A stretch of DNA of 64,000 nucleotides from Tangfeifania diversioriginum (GTDB taxonomy: Bacteria > Bacteroidota > Bacteroidia > Bacteroidales > Prolixibacteraceae), in NCBI RefSeq assembly GCF_900141875.1, contig NZ_FQZE01000024.1, positions 1 through 64,000 of the forward strand, read 5' to 3'. Made by a program: the position numbers and the translations under genes. Positions 26,218 through 34,501 of this stretch are shown in pieces (positions within the stretch are counted from its first letter, which is position 1; every line of letters begins with the position of its first letter). Under the pieces are notes generated by a model, which saw nothing but the letters and a program-made list of their open reading frames with translations, was not told where the DNA came from and ran no database searches.

Positions 26218-26930
26218 TTTTTTAAGCAATCGAGGTATTTCTGAATAGTGGTTTCCAGTCCGAGGTAGAGCGAATCAGCAATTAGCGCATGGCCTATTGA
26301 AACTTCTGCAATGGTGGGGATATTTTTATACATGTAATTCAGGTTTTCCAGGCTGAGATCGTGGCCGGCATTAACTTTCAGTCCTGCGTTTTTAGCAAAT
26401 TTTGCTGCTTCAATGAAAGGCGCGATGGCTTTATCGCGGCCTAGCGGATAGAGGCGTGCATAAGGTTCAGTGTAAAGTTCAATACGGTCGGTTCCGGTTT
26501 CGGCAGCACCTTCAATGGCTTCCGGGTCGGGGTCAACAAAAATGGAAGTGCGGATTCCGTTTTCCTGAAGCCGGGCAATAACTTCTTTTAAAAAAGACAG
26601 ATTATTCCAGGTGTCCCATCCGTGGTCGCTGGTGAGCTGGTTGTGCGTGTCGGGTACCAGCGTGGCCTGGTCGGCTTTCACCTCGGCAACCATTTTCAGA
26701 AAATCTTCGCCGGGATATCCTTCAATGTTAAATTCTGTGGTTATCAGTGGCTTGATTTCATATACATCTTTACGTGTTATGTGCCGCTCGTCGGGGCGTG
26801 GGTGGATTGTAATTCCCTGGGCACCAAATTTCTGGCAGTTAACTGCTGCGTCTTTCACACTGGGGATTTCCCCTCCCCGTGAGTTTCTCAGTGTCGCAAT
26901 TTTGTTTATATTTACGCTAAGTCTTGTCAT
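26214..26930 (-). CDS. pdxJ: Pyridoxine 5'-phosphate synthase
   Basis: A 238-residue TIM-barrel enzyme joining 1-deoxyxylulose 5-phosphate with 3-amino-2-oxopropyl phosphate to pyridoxine 5'-phosphate in the DXP-dependent vitamin B6 pathway. Seen: SVNINKIATLRNSRG, ITIHPRPDERHI near 40-50, the LVPDTHNQLTSDHGWD segment, and NAGHDLSLENL with EVSIGHALIADSL near the end, all family-defining. First gene of a two-gene unit with the hydrolase. Confidence 0.95.
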   Translation of the reverse strand: MTRLSVNINKIATLRNSRGGEIPSVKDAAVNCQKFGAQGITIHPRPDERHITRKDVYEIKPLITTEFNIEGYPGEDFLKMVAEVKADQATLVPDTHNQLTSDHGWDTWNNLSFLKEVIARLQENGIRTSIFVDPDPEAIEGAAETGTDRIELYTEPYARLYPLGRDKAIAPFIEAAKFAKNAGLKVNAGHDLSLENLNYMYKNIPTIAEVSIGHALIADSLYLGLETTIQKYLDCLKK

Positions 26931-26997
26931 GACAAAAAAAATTAGTAGCGCAAGTTACAATTTTTCGTTTTGAAAGGATAATTTAAAACAGAGAGAA

Positions 26998-27663
26998 TTG
27001 CTGGCAAATAAATTAATATCAGACGTTATAACTCCGGTGCAGAGCACCGACAAAGGCCAAAAGGTCCTTAATTCCATGGATGTTTACAGGGTTTCGCACC
27101 TGCCGGTTGTAAAGGGAAACAATTATCTTGGACTGGTTTCGGATAAGCTGATTTATGACCTGAACTTGTTGAATGAGCCCGTTGAAAAAGAAGCCGCAAA
27201 ATTCAACAGTACGCATGTTCATGAGGATCAGCATATTTTTGAGGTAGCTGCATTGATGTACAAACTCAAACTGAGTGTTATTACCGTGGTTTCTGCCGGT
27301 CACGATTACCTTGGAGCCATTACACTTTATGATTTGGCAAGGCGTTTTGCACGGTTTTTTTCGCTGCAGGAAGTTGGCGGAGTGATTGTCCTGGAAGTTA
27401 ATGAGAACGATTATTCACTTGCCCATATCAGCCAGATTGTGGAAAACAACGACACCAAAATTCTGAGTTCATTCATGGACCGCATTCCGGGGACTCAAAC
27501 CCTCGACATAATTCTGAAACTCGACAAGGAAGATCTTTCACCGGTAATTCAAACTTTTATGCGTTACGATTACAATGTGAAAGGCGTGTACCTCGATCAT
27601 TCCATGCTTAGCGATTTATACCTCGATCGTTACGATCAGTTTATGAAATTTATGAACATTTAA
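26998..27663 (+). CDS. CBS-domain protein
   Basis: A 221-residue protein with two CBS motifs in the N-terminal 120 residues (MDVYRVSHLPVVKGNNYLGLVSD and KLSVITVVSAGHDYLGAI) and a C-terminal domain of about 80 residues with an ACT-like strand pattern (GGVIVLEVNENDYSLAHISQIVENND). The start appears to be TTG at 26998, since no ATG occurs before MDVYRV. It is followed 9 bases later by nadK, and CBS-nadK adjacency is common in Bacteroidota, so adenylate or NAD(P) sensing is plausible but inferred. Confidence 0.83.
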   Translation: MLANKLISDVITPVQSTDKGQKVLNSMDVYRVSHLPVVKGNNYLGLVSDKLIYDLNLLNEPVEKEAAKFNSTHVHEDQHIFEVAALMYKLKLSVITVVSAGHDYLGAITLYDLARRFARFFSLQEVGGVIVLEVNENDYSLAHISQIVENNDTKILSSFMDRIPGTQTLDIILKLDKEDLSPVIQTFMRYDYNVKGVYLDHSMLSDLYLDRYDQFMKFMNI

Positions 27664-27672
27664 AGAATATTG

Positions 27673-28554
27673 ATGCAAGTTGCCGTTTTTGGAATTTCCG
27701 TTCCCGAAAGTTTTTTACCTGTTTTACAAGAATTTTTTGGTTTTTTTGAAAAAGAAAACATTGAAATCCAGCTTTTTCGGCCATTTTATAATTTCCTGAC
27801 TGAAAACTTTGGAACAAAACCCTATTTTACTTCTTTTTTTGAATCATACTCCGATTTCGACACTGACAACAGTTTCATTTTTAGTATTGGTGGCGATGGT
27901 ACGTTTTTGCATTCGGTAGTTAATATCCGCAATTTCGATATTCCTGTTGTTGGTGTTAACAGTGGGCGCCTCGGTTTTTTGGCCGATGTGTCGAGAGAAC
28001 ATATCCAAAGTGCACTTGCCGATATTTTCAATAATAACTATTCTGTTATAGAACGTTCGTTGCTCCGTGTGGAATACAATAATGGAGACACTCCTGAATT
28101 TAACTATGCCCTCAACGAGCTGGCCGTGTTTAAGTCAGATTCTTCATCAATGATTAGAATTACCTCGATGTGCGATGAGGTGTTATTGAATAATTACTGG
28201 GCCGATGGACTGATAATTGCCACCCCAACCGGCTCAACTGCATACTCGCTAAGTGTTGGCGGGCCAATTCTCACGCCCGATTCCGAGAACTTTGTGATTA
28301 CCCCGTTGGCACCTCACAATCTTACCATCCGGCCGGTTGTGGTGCCCGATAAATATGAAATTAATTTGAAGGTTGATGGCAGGGGCACCCATTTTCTTAC
28401 ATCGCTCGATTACCGTTCGGAGGCGGTTGAATTTTCCACTGAATTGAAAATTAAAAAAGCAAACGTTACTTTAAAAACACTTCAGTTGCCCGGACAGGAT
28501 TTCTTTAATACGCTGAGAAACAAGTTGATGTGGGGGTACGACAAGCGAAATTAA
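27673..28554 (+). CDS. nadK: NAD kinase
   Basis: A 293-residue kinase that makes NADP from NAD. The catalytic GGDGT motif is in FSIGGDGTFLHSV, followed by GVNSGRLGFLADV and the NAD-binding LNELAVFKSD; the ATPTGSTAYSLSVGGPI segment with YSLS is diagnostic. A TTG precedes the ATG at 27673 and is not taken as start. It opens the envelope biogenesis run that follows. Confidence 0.95.
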   Translation: MQVAVFGISVPESFLPVLQEFFGFFEKENIEIQLFRPFYNFLTENFGTKPYFTSFFESYSDFDTDNSFIFSIGGDGTFLHSVVNIRNFDIPVVGVNSGRLGFLADVSREHIQSALADIFNNNYSVIERSLLRVEYNNGDTPEFNYALNELAVFKSDSSSMIRITSMCDEVLLNNYWADGLIIATPTGSTAYSLSVGGPILTPDSENFVITPLAPHNLTIRPVVVPDKYEINLKVDGRGTHFLTSLDYRSEAVEFSTELKIKKANVTLKTLQLPGQDFFNTLRNKLMWGYDKRN

Positions 28555-28613
28555 ATATTCAGGCGAGCTTAACAATTTTTAATCTTTCTTTGGGTTTTAT
28601 AATAACATTCGGG

Positions 28614-28643
28614 TATGTTATTTTTAGAATTATATTACTTTTG
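28614..28643 (+). promoter_or_regulatory. Probable promoter of the outer-membrane biogenesis operon
   Basis: TATG (28614-28617), 18-base spacer, TACTTTTG (28636-28643, full TAnnTTTG). It lies in the 300-bp gap before the PorG-like gene, leaving a leader of about 200 bases in which I see no further structure. Confidence 0.45.
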
Positions 28644-28855
28644 TACCTCTTGAAAGCTGAATGATAAAGGGGCAAGCAAGGTAAGTTCGTTGAAATCAGG
28701 TGGTTGTGAAATTTTTTTTGATGTTTTTAAAGGGGAAAACAGGTGTTTAATCAACCTTTAAAACATTGATTAATTCGCTATAAATCACAATTATCAGATT
28801 CACCGGCCTGTAACATGCCTGAGGCTATTGTTGAATAAACGATTTGGAATACCAA

Positions 28856-29629
28856 ATGAGAAAAATAGTATTGGTGTTTATAGCAGTTGTTCTTACTGTT
28901 TCAGGTTTTGCCCAAAAAACAGCTGACATAGGTATTTGGGGAGGTTCATCAACTTATTGGGGAGATGTAAAAGAGGCTTCGCCTTTGCAAACGTTCAATT
29001 TAAATTATGGGGGTTATTTCAGGTATAATTTTAACAAACGCGCCGCGTTGAGGCTGATGTTTTTAAATGGCACTTTTGCCGCCGATGGAACAGTTGAAGA
29101 TGTTAAATGGGATTTTAACAAAACAGCCCAGGATTTGTCGGTGTCTGTTGAAATCAATTACCTGGAGTATATACTTGGGGATAAGAAAACTCCTTTTACA
29201 CCATATATTATGGGTGGGCTGGGGGTAATGTATTTTCCGTATGAGCTTTTAAGTTCTGGAGATCCGAATAACCCGGGGGAGTTAGATGTTTTGTTTAATA
29301 TCAATCCGGAGCATCCCCTGGTAGTGAACGGAAATGAAGTTCAAGAATCAGTTATTGCACCCACAATACCTTTTGGGTTTGGTGTAAAATTTAATGTTGG
29401 CGAGCGCATAGGAATTGGAGCAGAGTACCTGATGAGAAAAATTTTTAGTGACAAGCTGGATGATTTGGACGATCCTTTATCGTTCAGTAAAACAAATAAT
29501 GCAGAAGCAGTTAAATATACCGATTTTTTGCATAATAACGACTGGTCGGGATATTTGGGAGTTCATGTAACTTATAAAATTTACCTGAACAAAAAAGCTT
29601 GCCCGGCTTACGACAGGAAATACTGGTAA
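28856..29629 (+). CDS. DUF6089/PorG-like outer membrane beta-barrel protein
   Basis: A 257-residue barrel with signal peptide (cleavage after SGFAQ) and the family opening TADIGIWGGSSTYWGDVKE, then RYNFNKRAALRLMFLNG and GERIGIGAEYLMRKIFSDKLDDL. These are features of the DUF6089/PorG family linked to type IX secretion and always found next to uppS and bamA in Bacteroidota. ATG 28856 is chosen over an upstream TTG. Its stop codon overlaps the uppS start (TAATG). Confidence 0.85.
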   Translation: MRKIVLVFIAVVLTVSGFAQKTADIGIWGGSSTYWGDVKEASPLQTFNLNYGGYFRYNFNKRAALRLMFLNGTFAADGTVEDVKWDFNKTAQDLSVSVEINYLEYILGDKKTPFTPYIMGGLGVMYFPYELLSSGDPNNPGELDVLFNINPEHPLVVNGNEVQESVIAPTIPFGFGVKFNVGERIGIGAEYLMRKIFSDKLDDLDDPLSFSKTNNAEAVKYTDFLHNNDWSGYLGVHVTYKIYLNKKACPAYDRKYW

Positions 29630-30375
29630 TGAAATCGTTTAAAGAAAAATTAAATACTGAGAAGATTCCACAACACGTTGCCATTATAATGGATGGTAAC
29701 GGCCGTTGGGCTGCCAAACACGGCAGTGCCCGCATTCAGGGGCACGAGCACGGAGTGGAGGCTGTGCGTTCAACAGTTGAGGGAGCCGGCGAAATTGGAA
29801 TAAAATACATCACACTCTACGCGTTTTCCACCGAAAACTGGGGAAGGCCAAGAAATGAGGTAGATGCCCTGATGGGATTGCTGGTGCATGCCATTGAAAA
29901 TGAAACCGACAATTTGATGAAGAACAATGTTCGGCTGGGCGCAATTGGCGATTTGGAAAAATTACCCAACCAGGTAACCAAAAAATTGAACGATTGTATC
30001 GACTCCCTGAAATCGAACACCGGGTTAAACCTGATTCTTGCGCTTAGTTACAGCTCGAAATGGGAAATTACCGATGCAGCCCGTAAAATTGCCATCGAAA
30101 CAAAAAACGGAAAATTAAATCCCGAAGACATAGACGATAAACTGTTCGAAAAATACCTGTCAACTTCGCACCTGCCAAACCCCGAAATATTAATTCGGAC
30201 CAGTGGCGAGTACAGAATTAGTAATTTTTTACTCTGGCAAATAGCCTATGCAGAGCTGTATTTCTTACCGAAATTATGGCCCGATTTTAGGAAAGAAGAC
30301 TTGTTTGAGGCAGTTTATGATTTTCAAAACAGAGAACGGAGATTTGGAAAAATCAGTGAACAGTTATTTACATAA
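29629..30375 (+). CDS. uppS: Undecaprenyl diphosphate synthase (cis-prenyltransferase)
   Basis: A 248-residue isoprenyl transferase that builds the C55 carrier for peptidoglycan and other wall polymers. Seen: IIMDGNGRWAAKHG with the catalytic aspartate, TLYAFSTENWGRP, and near the end ILIRTSGEYRISNFLLWQIAYAELYF and FQNRERRFG. Start overlaps the previous stop by one base. Confidence 0.95.
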   Translation: MKSFKEKLNTEKIPQHVAIIMDGNGRWAAKHGSARIQGHEHGVEAVRSTVEGAGEIGIKYITLYAFSTENWGRPRNEVDALMGLLVHAIENETDNLMKNNVRLGAIGDLEKLPNQVTKKLNDCIDSLKSNTGLNLILALSYSSKWEITDAARKIAIETKNGKLNPEDIDDKLFEKYLSTSHLPNPEILIRTSGEYRISNFLLWQIAYAELYFLPKLWPDFRKEDLFEAVYDFQNRERRFGKISEQLFT

Positions 30376-30391
30376 TTTTATGATGATCAGA

Positions 30392-33103
30392 ATGCGAAAG
30401 CAAATTATATTCCTGTTATTTTTTTTGGTAATAATAACCCCGAGAGCTTTTTCACAAATTGATGATGGAAGCAATTTTTCCATTTATTATTCCAGCCCGC
30501 GTACTTATACAATTGCAGATATTCAAATTTCAGGAATTGAATACCTCGATAAAACAGTACTCATTCAACTTTCAGGTTTGGCCGTAGGCCAGGAGATTGA
30601 AGTGCCCGGTGAAGCAATCACCAATGCCATAAAAAAACTCTGGCAGCAAGGCTTGTTTTCCGATGTAAAAATTACAGCACAGAAAGTTGTTGATGATGAA
30701 ATTTGGCTCGATATTTATTTGCAGGAACGACCAAGGCTTTCAGATGTAAATTTTTATGGCGTTTCAAAATCGGAGCAAGATGATATTACCGAAAAAGTAT
30801 TGCTGCTCAAAGGCAGCCAGATTACCGACAACCAGGTAAACAACGCCGAGCGCACAATCAAAAATATTTTTCTGGAAAAAGGTTTTCTGAATACCGAGGT
30901 CAATATTGTGCAGCGCGATGATACCACTCAAAACAACAGCATAATACTCGATATTAACGTTGATAAAAAAGAAAAAGTAAAAGTTAACGATGTTATAATT
31001 CATGGCAACGAAGCCATCAGCGACAGGGTACTTGAGCGGGCCATGAAAAAAACCAATGCCAAAGAGCTGAAAAACTTTTTCAGAACCAAAAAATTCCTTC
31101 AGGAAGAATATGAAAATGACAAAGTTAATCTGATTAATAAATACAATGAAGAGGGCTATCGCGATGCCATGATTGTGGATGATACCGTTTACCAGGTTGA
31201 AGTGGGCCGCAAGAATAAACCCAGGGTAAATGTTGAACTTTGGATTGACGAAGGCGAAAAATATTACTTTGGCGATATTAAATGGGTAGGAAATACTGTG
31301 TATTCATCAAGGGAATTAAATAATTATCTCGGTATTGAAAAAGGGGAGGTTTTTAACCAGTCGATACTTGAGAAACAGTTGTTCGATCAGGAACAGGGAC
31401 TTAACAACCTTTACTTGAACGACGGGTATCTTTTCTTCGATCTTCAACCCGTTGAGGTGAACATCAATAACGATACTATCGATTATGAAATGCGCATCAG
31501 GGAAGGAAACCAGGCCACAATTGACCAGGTGAAAATTACCGGCAACACCAAAACACACGAACATGTTGCCCGTCGTGAACTGCGTACCTATCCGGGCGAT
31601 CTTTTCAGCAAGGAAGCAATCATCCGTTCGGTGAGGGAGCTGGCCCAGTTGGGACATTTCGATCCTGAAGCCATAAATCCTGATGTTCAGCCAAACCCCG
31701 AAGATGGAACGGTTGACATTGAATACCAGCTTCAGGAAAAAGCCAATGACCAGATTGAACTTTCTGGAGGTTGGGGAGCAGGCATGTTCGTTGGTTCCGT
31801 GGGATTGAAATTTGCCAACTTTTCAGTGCGCAACATATTAAATAAAGAAGCATGGAGGCCACTTCCCACAGGAGACGGACAAACACTCAGCTTGCGTTAT
31901 CAAACCAGCGGACGTTATTACCGAACCGTGAGCCTTTCGTTTGTAGAACCCTGGCTGGGAGGTAAAAAACCAAATTCATTCTCGCTTTCGCTTTCACACT
32001 CACGAATTAACTACAGCGCCAATAAATATTATCAGAATTATAGCCCATATGGTGGCTATGGCGGCGGTTATTCCCCTTATGGGTATGGAAGCAGCTACGG
32101 TTATTCTCCTTATGGTTATGGCGGTTACGGCGGTTATGGTTATTCTCCTTACGGCGGTTATGGTGGTTATGGCGGATACCCGCAGTACACCTATAATTAC
32201 GATGCTGAAGACGATAATGAAGAGAATGACCAGATTTGGGAAACCACAGCAGTGGCCCTGGGGTATGGTTACCGTCTGTCCTTCCCGGATGACTATTTTA
32301 CTGTATATCACGAGTTGTCGATGGAGCATTACCGTCTTCAGAATATGGGGACTATGTTCTATTTCCTCGCGGACGAGTCTGGCGAGCAGGTAAATGGTTC
32401 ATTTAACAATCTGAGTATCAGTACTGTTTTGAGCCGCAACTCTGTCGATAACCCGCTTTACTCACGAAGGGGCTCTCAGTTTTCGCTTTCATTAAAAGCA
32501 ACGCCTCCATATTCTGTGTTTAGTGGAAAAGATTACAGTTCATCCGATATTTCAAACAAAGAAAAATACAAATGGATTGAATACCACAAATGGCTGTTTA
32601 AAGGGCAGGTTTATAACCCGATAAGCAGAAACAGCGATTTGGTTTTGCGCACTGCTGTAGAGCTCGGATTCCTGGGGTATTACGATGCTTACAGGCAGTC
32701 ACCATTCGAAGGGTTTATTGTGGGCGGATCTGGTATGTCCGGGTATAATATTTACGGAACTGATTACATTGCTTTGCGAGGATATAAAGACTACAGCCTG
32801 AGTCGAGAAAGGCGTGGTTCTAATATGTACTCAAAGTTCACTATGGAATTGCGCTACCCCGTAACATTAAAACCCAGCGCCACAATTTACGGCCTTGCCT
32901 TTTTGGAAGGTGGTAATGCCAACATGAATTTCCAGAATTACAATCCGTTTAAATTGTATCGTTCGGCAGGTGTTGGGGTGCGTATCTTCCTGCCCATGTT
33001 TGGTTTGATGGGAATTGACTGGGGGTATGGTTTTGATGATGTGCCCTGGTCTTCTGATGCCAGCGGAAGTAATTTCCACTTTGTTATTGGTCAGCAGTTC
33101 TGA
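30392..33103 (+). CDS. bamA: Outer membrane protein assembly factor BamA
   Basis: A roughly 900-residue Omp85 protein: signal peptide (ending RAFSQ), five POTRA repeats (for example YTIADIQISGIEYLD, RLSDVNFYGVSKSE, VKVNDVIIHGNE, KYYFGDIKWVGN, ATIDQVKITGNTK) and a 16-strand barrel ending in QQF with the GLMGIDWGYGFD segment. It inserts barrel proteins in the outer membrane. A tyrosine/glycine-rich insert (encoded at 32040-32200, SPYGGYGG-type repeats) followed by an acidic stretch occurs in the barrel region, probably in a loop. Starts at 30380, 30383 or 30392 are all possible; the upstream open frame overlaps uppS out of frame and is not coding. Operon member with skp genes. Confidence 0.95.
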   Translation: MRKQIIFLLFFLVIITPRAFSQIDDGSNFSIYYSSPRTYTIADIQISGIEYLDKTVLIQLSGLAVGQEIEVPGEAITNAIKKLWQQGLFSDVKITAQKVVDDEIWLDIYLQERPRLSDVNFYGVSKSEQDDITEKVLLLKGSQITDNQVNNAERTIKNIFLEKGFLNTEVNIVQRDDTTQNNSIILDINVDKKEKVKVNDVIIHGNEAISDRVLERAMKKTNAKELKNFFRTKKFLQEEYENDKVNLINKYNEEGYRDAMIVDDTVYQVEVGRKNKPRVNVELWIDEGEKYYFGDIKWVGNTVYSSRELNNYLGIEKGEVFNQSILEKQLFDQEQGLNNLYLNDGYLFFDLQPVEVNINNDTIDYEMRIREGNQATIDQVKITGNTKTHEHVARRELRTYPGDLFSKEAIIRSVRELAQLGHFDPEAINPDVQPNPEDGTVDIEYQLQEKANDQIELSGGWGAGMFVGSVGLKFANFSVRNILNKEAWRPLPTGDGQTLSLRYQTSGRYYRTVSLSFVEPWLGGKKPNSFSLSLSHSRINYSANKYYQNYSPYGGYGGGYSPYGYGSSYGYSPYGYGGYGGYGYSPYGGYGGYGGYPQYTYNYDAEDDNEENDQIWETTAVALGYGYRLSFPDDYFTVYHELSMEHYRLQNMGTMFYFLADESGEQVNGSFNNLSISTVLSRNSVDNPLYSRRGSQFSLSLKATPPYSVFSGKDYSSSDISNKEKYKWIEYHKWLFKGQVYNPISRNSDLVLRTAVELGFLGYYDAYRQSPFEGFIVGGSGMSGYNIYGTDYIALRGYKDYSLSRERRGSNMYSKFTMELRYPVTLKPSATIYGLAFLEGGNANMNFQNYNPFKLYRSAGVGVRIFLPMFGLMGIDWGYGFDDVPWSSDASGSNFHFVIGQQF
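32040..32200 (+). repeat. Low-complexity GGY/SPYG repeat tract within bamA
   Basis: Imperfect tandem units of about 9-30 bp (GGC/T-TAT and TCTCCTTATGG types) encode about 50 residues made almost only of Gly, Tyr, Ser and Pro. Such tracts are prone to slippage, so the insert length may vary between strains. Confidence 0.8.
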
Positions 33104-33167
33104 TGGTTACGGTTTTGGCACAGAATATGATATGTGAAAAGTCAGTTGAATTAAAAAAATAGTTGCC

Positions 33168-33680
33168 ATGAAAAAATTAATATTCACCATTGCCTCGATA
33201 CTTCTGTTTACAGGAGCTACACTTGCCCAAAAATATGGCTATATCGATTCCGGTTACATCCTTGAAAATATACCCTCGTTCAGGGCAGCACAGGAACAGT
33301 TGGATCAGCTTTCGGCGCAATACCAGAAAGAGCTGGAAGGAATGCATGCTGAAATTGAACAAATGTATAAAGATTTTCAGGCCGAAAGTGTGTTGCTTTC
33401 GGAAGACATGAAACGCAAACGCGAGGATGTGATTATTTCGAAAGAGAAAGAATACAAACAATTACAGCGAAAATATTTTGGACCCGAAGGTGATTTGTAC
33501 CAAAAACGACAGGGTCTTGTTAAACCCATTCAGGACGATATTTTTGCCGCCGTACAGGAAATTGCCAACGAAGGCAGTTATGCTGTTATTTTCGACAAAG
33601 CAGCCGGAACTACTTTGTTTTACACCAATCCAAGGTATGATTTAAGCGACGAGGTGCTGCAAAAACTCGGATATAAATAA
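33168..33680 (+). CDS. OmpH/Skp-family periplasmic chaperone (first copy)
   Basis: A 170-residue protein: signal peptide ending TLAQ, the OmpH opening KYGYIDSGYILENIPSF, a long helical hairpin of charged coiled coil (about 45-110) and the closing beta segment YAVIFDKAAGTTLFYTNP. Skp trimers hold unfolded barrel proteins on the way to BamA. It follows bamA by 64 bp and precedes a second paralogue. Confidence 0.92.
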   Translation: MKKLIFTIASILLFTGATLAQKYGYIDSGYILENIPSFRAAQEQLDQLSAQYQKELEGMHAEIEQMYKDFQAESVLLSEDMKRKREDVIISKEKEYKQLQRKYFGPEGDLYQKRQGLVKPIQDDIFAAVQEIANEGSYAVIFDKAAGTTLFYTNPRYDLSDEVLQKLGYK

Positions 33681-33724
33681 TTAATAATTATATTTGTGAC
33701 CAAAAATTTAATATTACGTTGACT

Positions 33725-34246
33725 ATGAGAAATTTAATGAAATTATTTACACTGCTGGTTTTGTTGGGAGTAACCGCAACAGCAAGTGCACAAGATTTAA
33801 AATTCGGCCATATCGATTTGCAGGCACTGGTACAGTTGATGCCTGAAAGAGCAACTGCCGAAACTGATTTTAATACTTTTCAAACCGAGCTGGAAGATGT
33901 TTTGGGTGAAATGCAGCAAAACTACCAGCAAAAGTTGCAGGAACTGGAACAATTGGGTGAAGAGGTATCTGAGGTAAAAAGAAATGCTAAAATTACTGAA
34001 TTGCAGGACCTTCAGCAGCGCATGCAAAACTACCAGCAAACTGCCCAACAGCAGTTGCAACAAAAACAAGGTCAGTTGTTACAGCCTGTTTTCGAAAAAG
34101 CTGAAAACGCTATTGAAAAAGTAGCAAAAGAGCAAGGCCTTATTTATGTTTTCGATGCAGGTGCAGGAGTTGTTCTCTACAAATCAAATCAAAGTATGGA
34201 TTTACTCCCGCTTGTAAAAGAAGAGTTGGGACTCAGCAACAACTAA
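33725..34246 (+). CDS. OmpH/Skp-family periplasmic chaperone (second copy)
   Basis: A 173-residue paralogue of the preceding gene: signal peptide ending TASAQ, KFGHIDLQALVQLMPER, a glutamine-rich coiled-coil hairpin (QNYQQKLQELEQL, then QTAQQQLQQKQGQLL) and the closing IYVFDAGAGVVLYKS. ATG 33725 is preferred to an upstream TTG. Last gene of the operon, followed by a strong terminator. Confidence 0.92.
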   Translation: MRNLMKLFTLLVLLGVTATASAQDLKFGHIDLQALVQLMPERATAETDFNTFQTELEDVLGEMQQNYQQKLQELEQLGEEVSEVKRNAKITELQDLQQRMQNYQQTAQQQLQQKQGQLLQPVFEKAENAIEKVAKEQGLIYVFDAGAGVVLYKSNQSMDLLPLVKEELGLSNN

Positions 34247-34284
34247 ACATCGGTTTTAGAAAAAATTAATCAAAAATAGTATAA

Positions 34285-34314
34285 CCTGTGTGGCTTCCAC
34301 GCAGGTTTTTTTTT
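34285..34314 (+). terminator. Intrinsic terminator of the bamA-skp operon
   Basis: CCTGTGTGG-CTT-CCACGCAGG (one G-U pair) followed by nine T. The stem-loop and U run are as expected for a factor-independent terminator, 39 bp after the second skp stop. Confidence 0.88.
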
Positions 34315-34501
34315 GTATAAATTGCATTGTAACAATGAATATTAGATTGATTTTTGCACTTTTCTGTTTTAAAAACCAGCCGCGATATTCGATATAATCG
34401 TTCTGAAATGCTTTTATAACAGGTTTTCTTACCTGATTTTTGCTCCATTTTTTGTTGGTTGTCAAATGAATTCAAGCTATATTTATTGAATACGTTTATG
34501 A

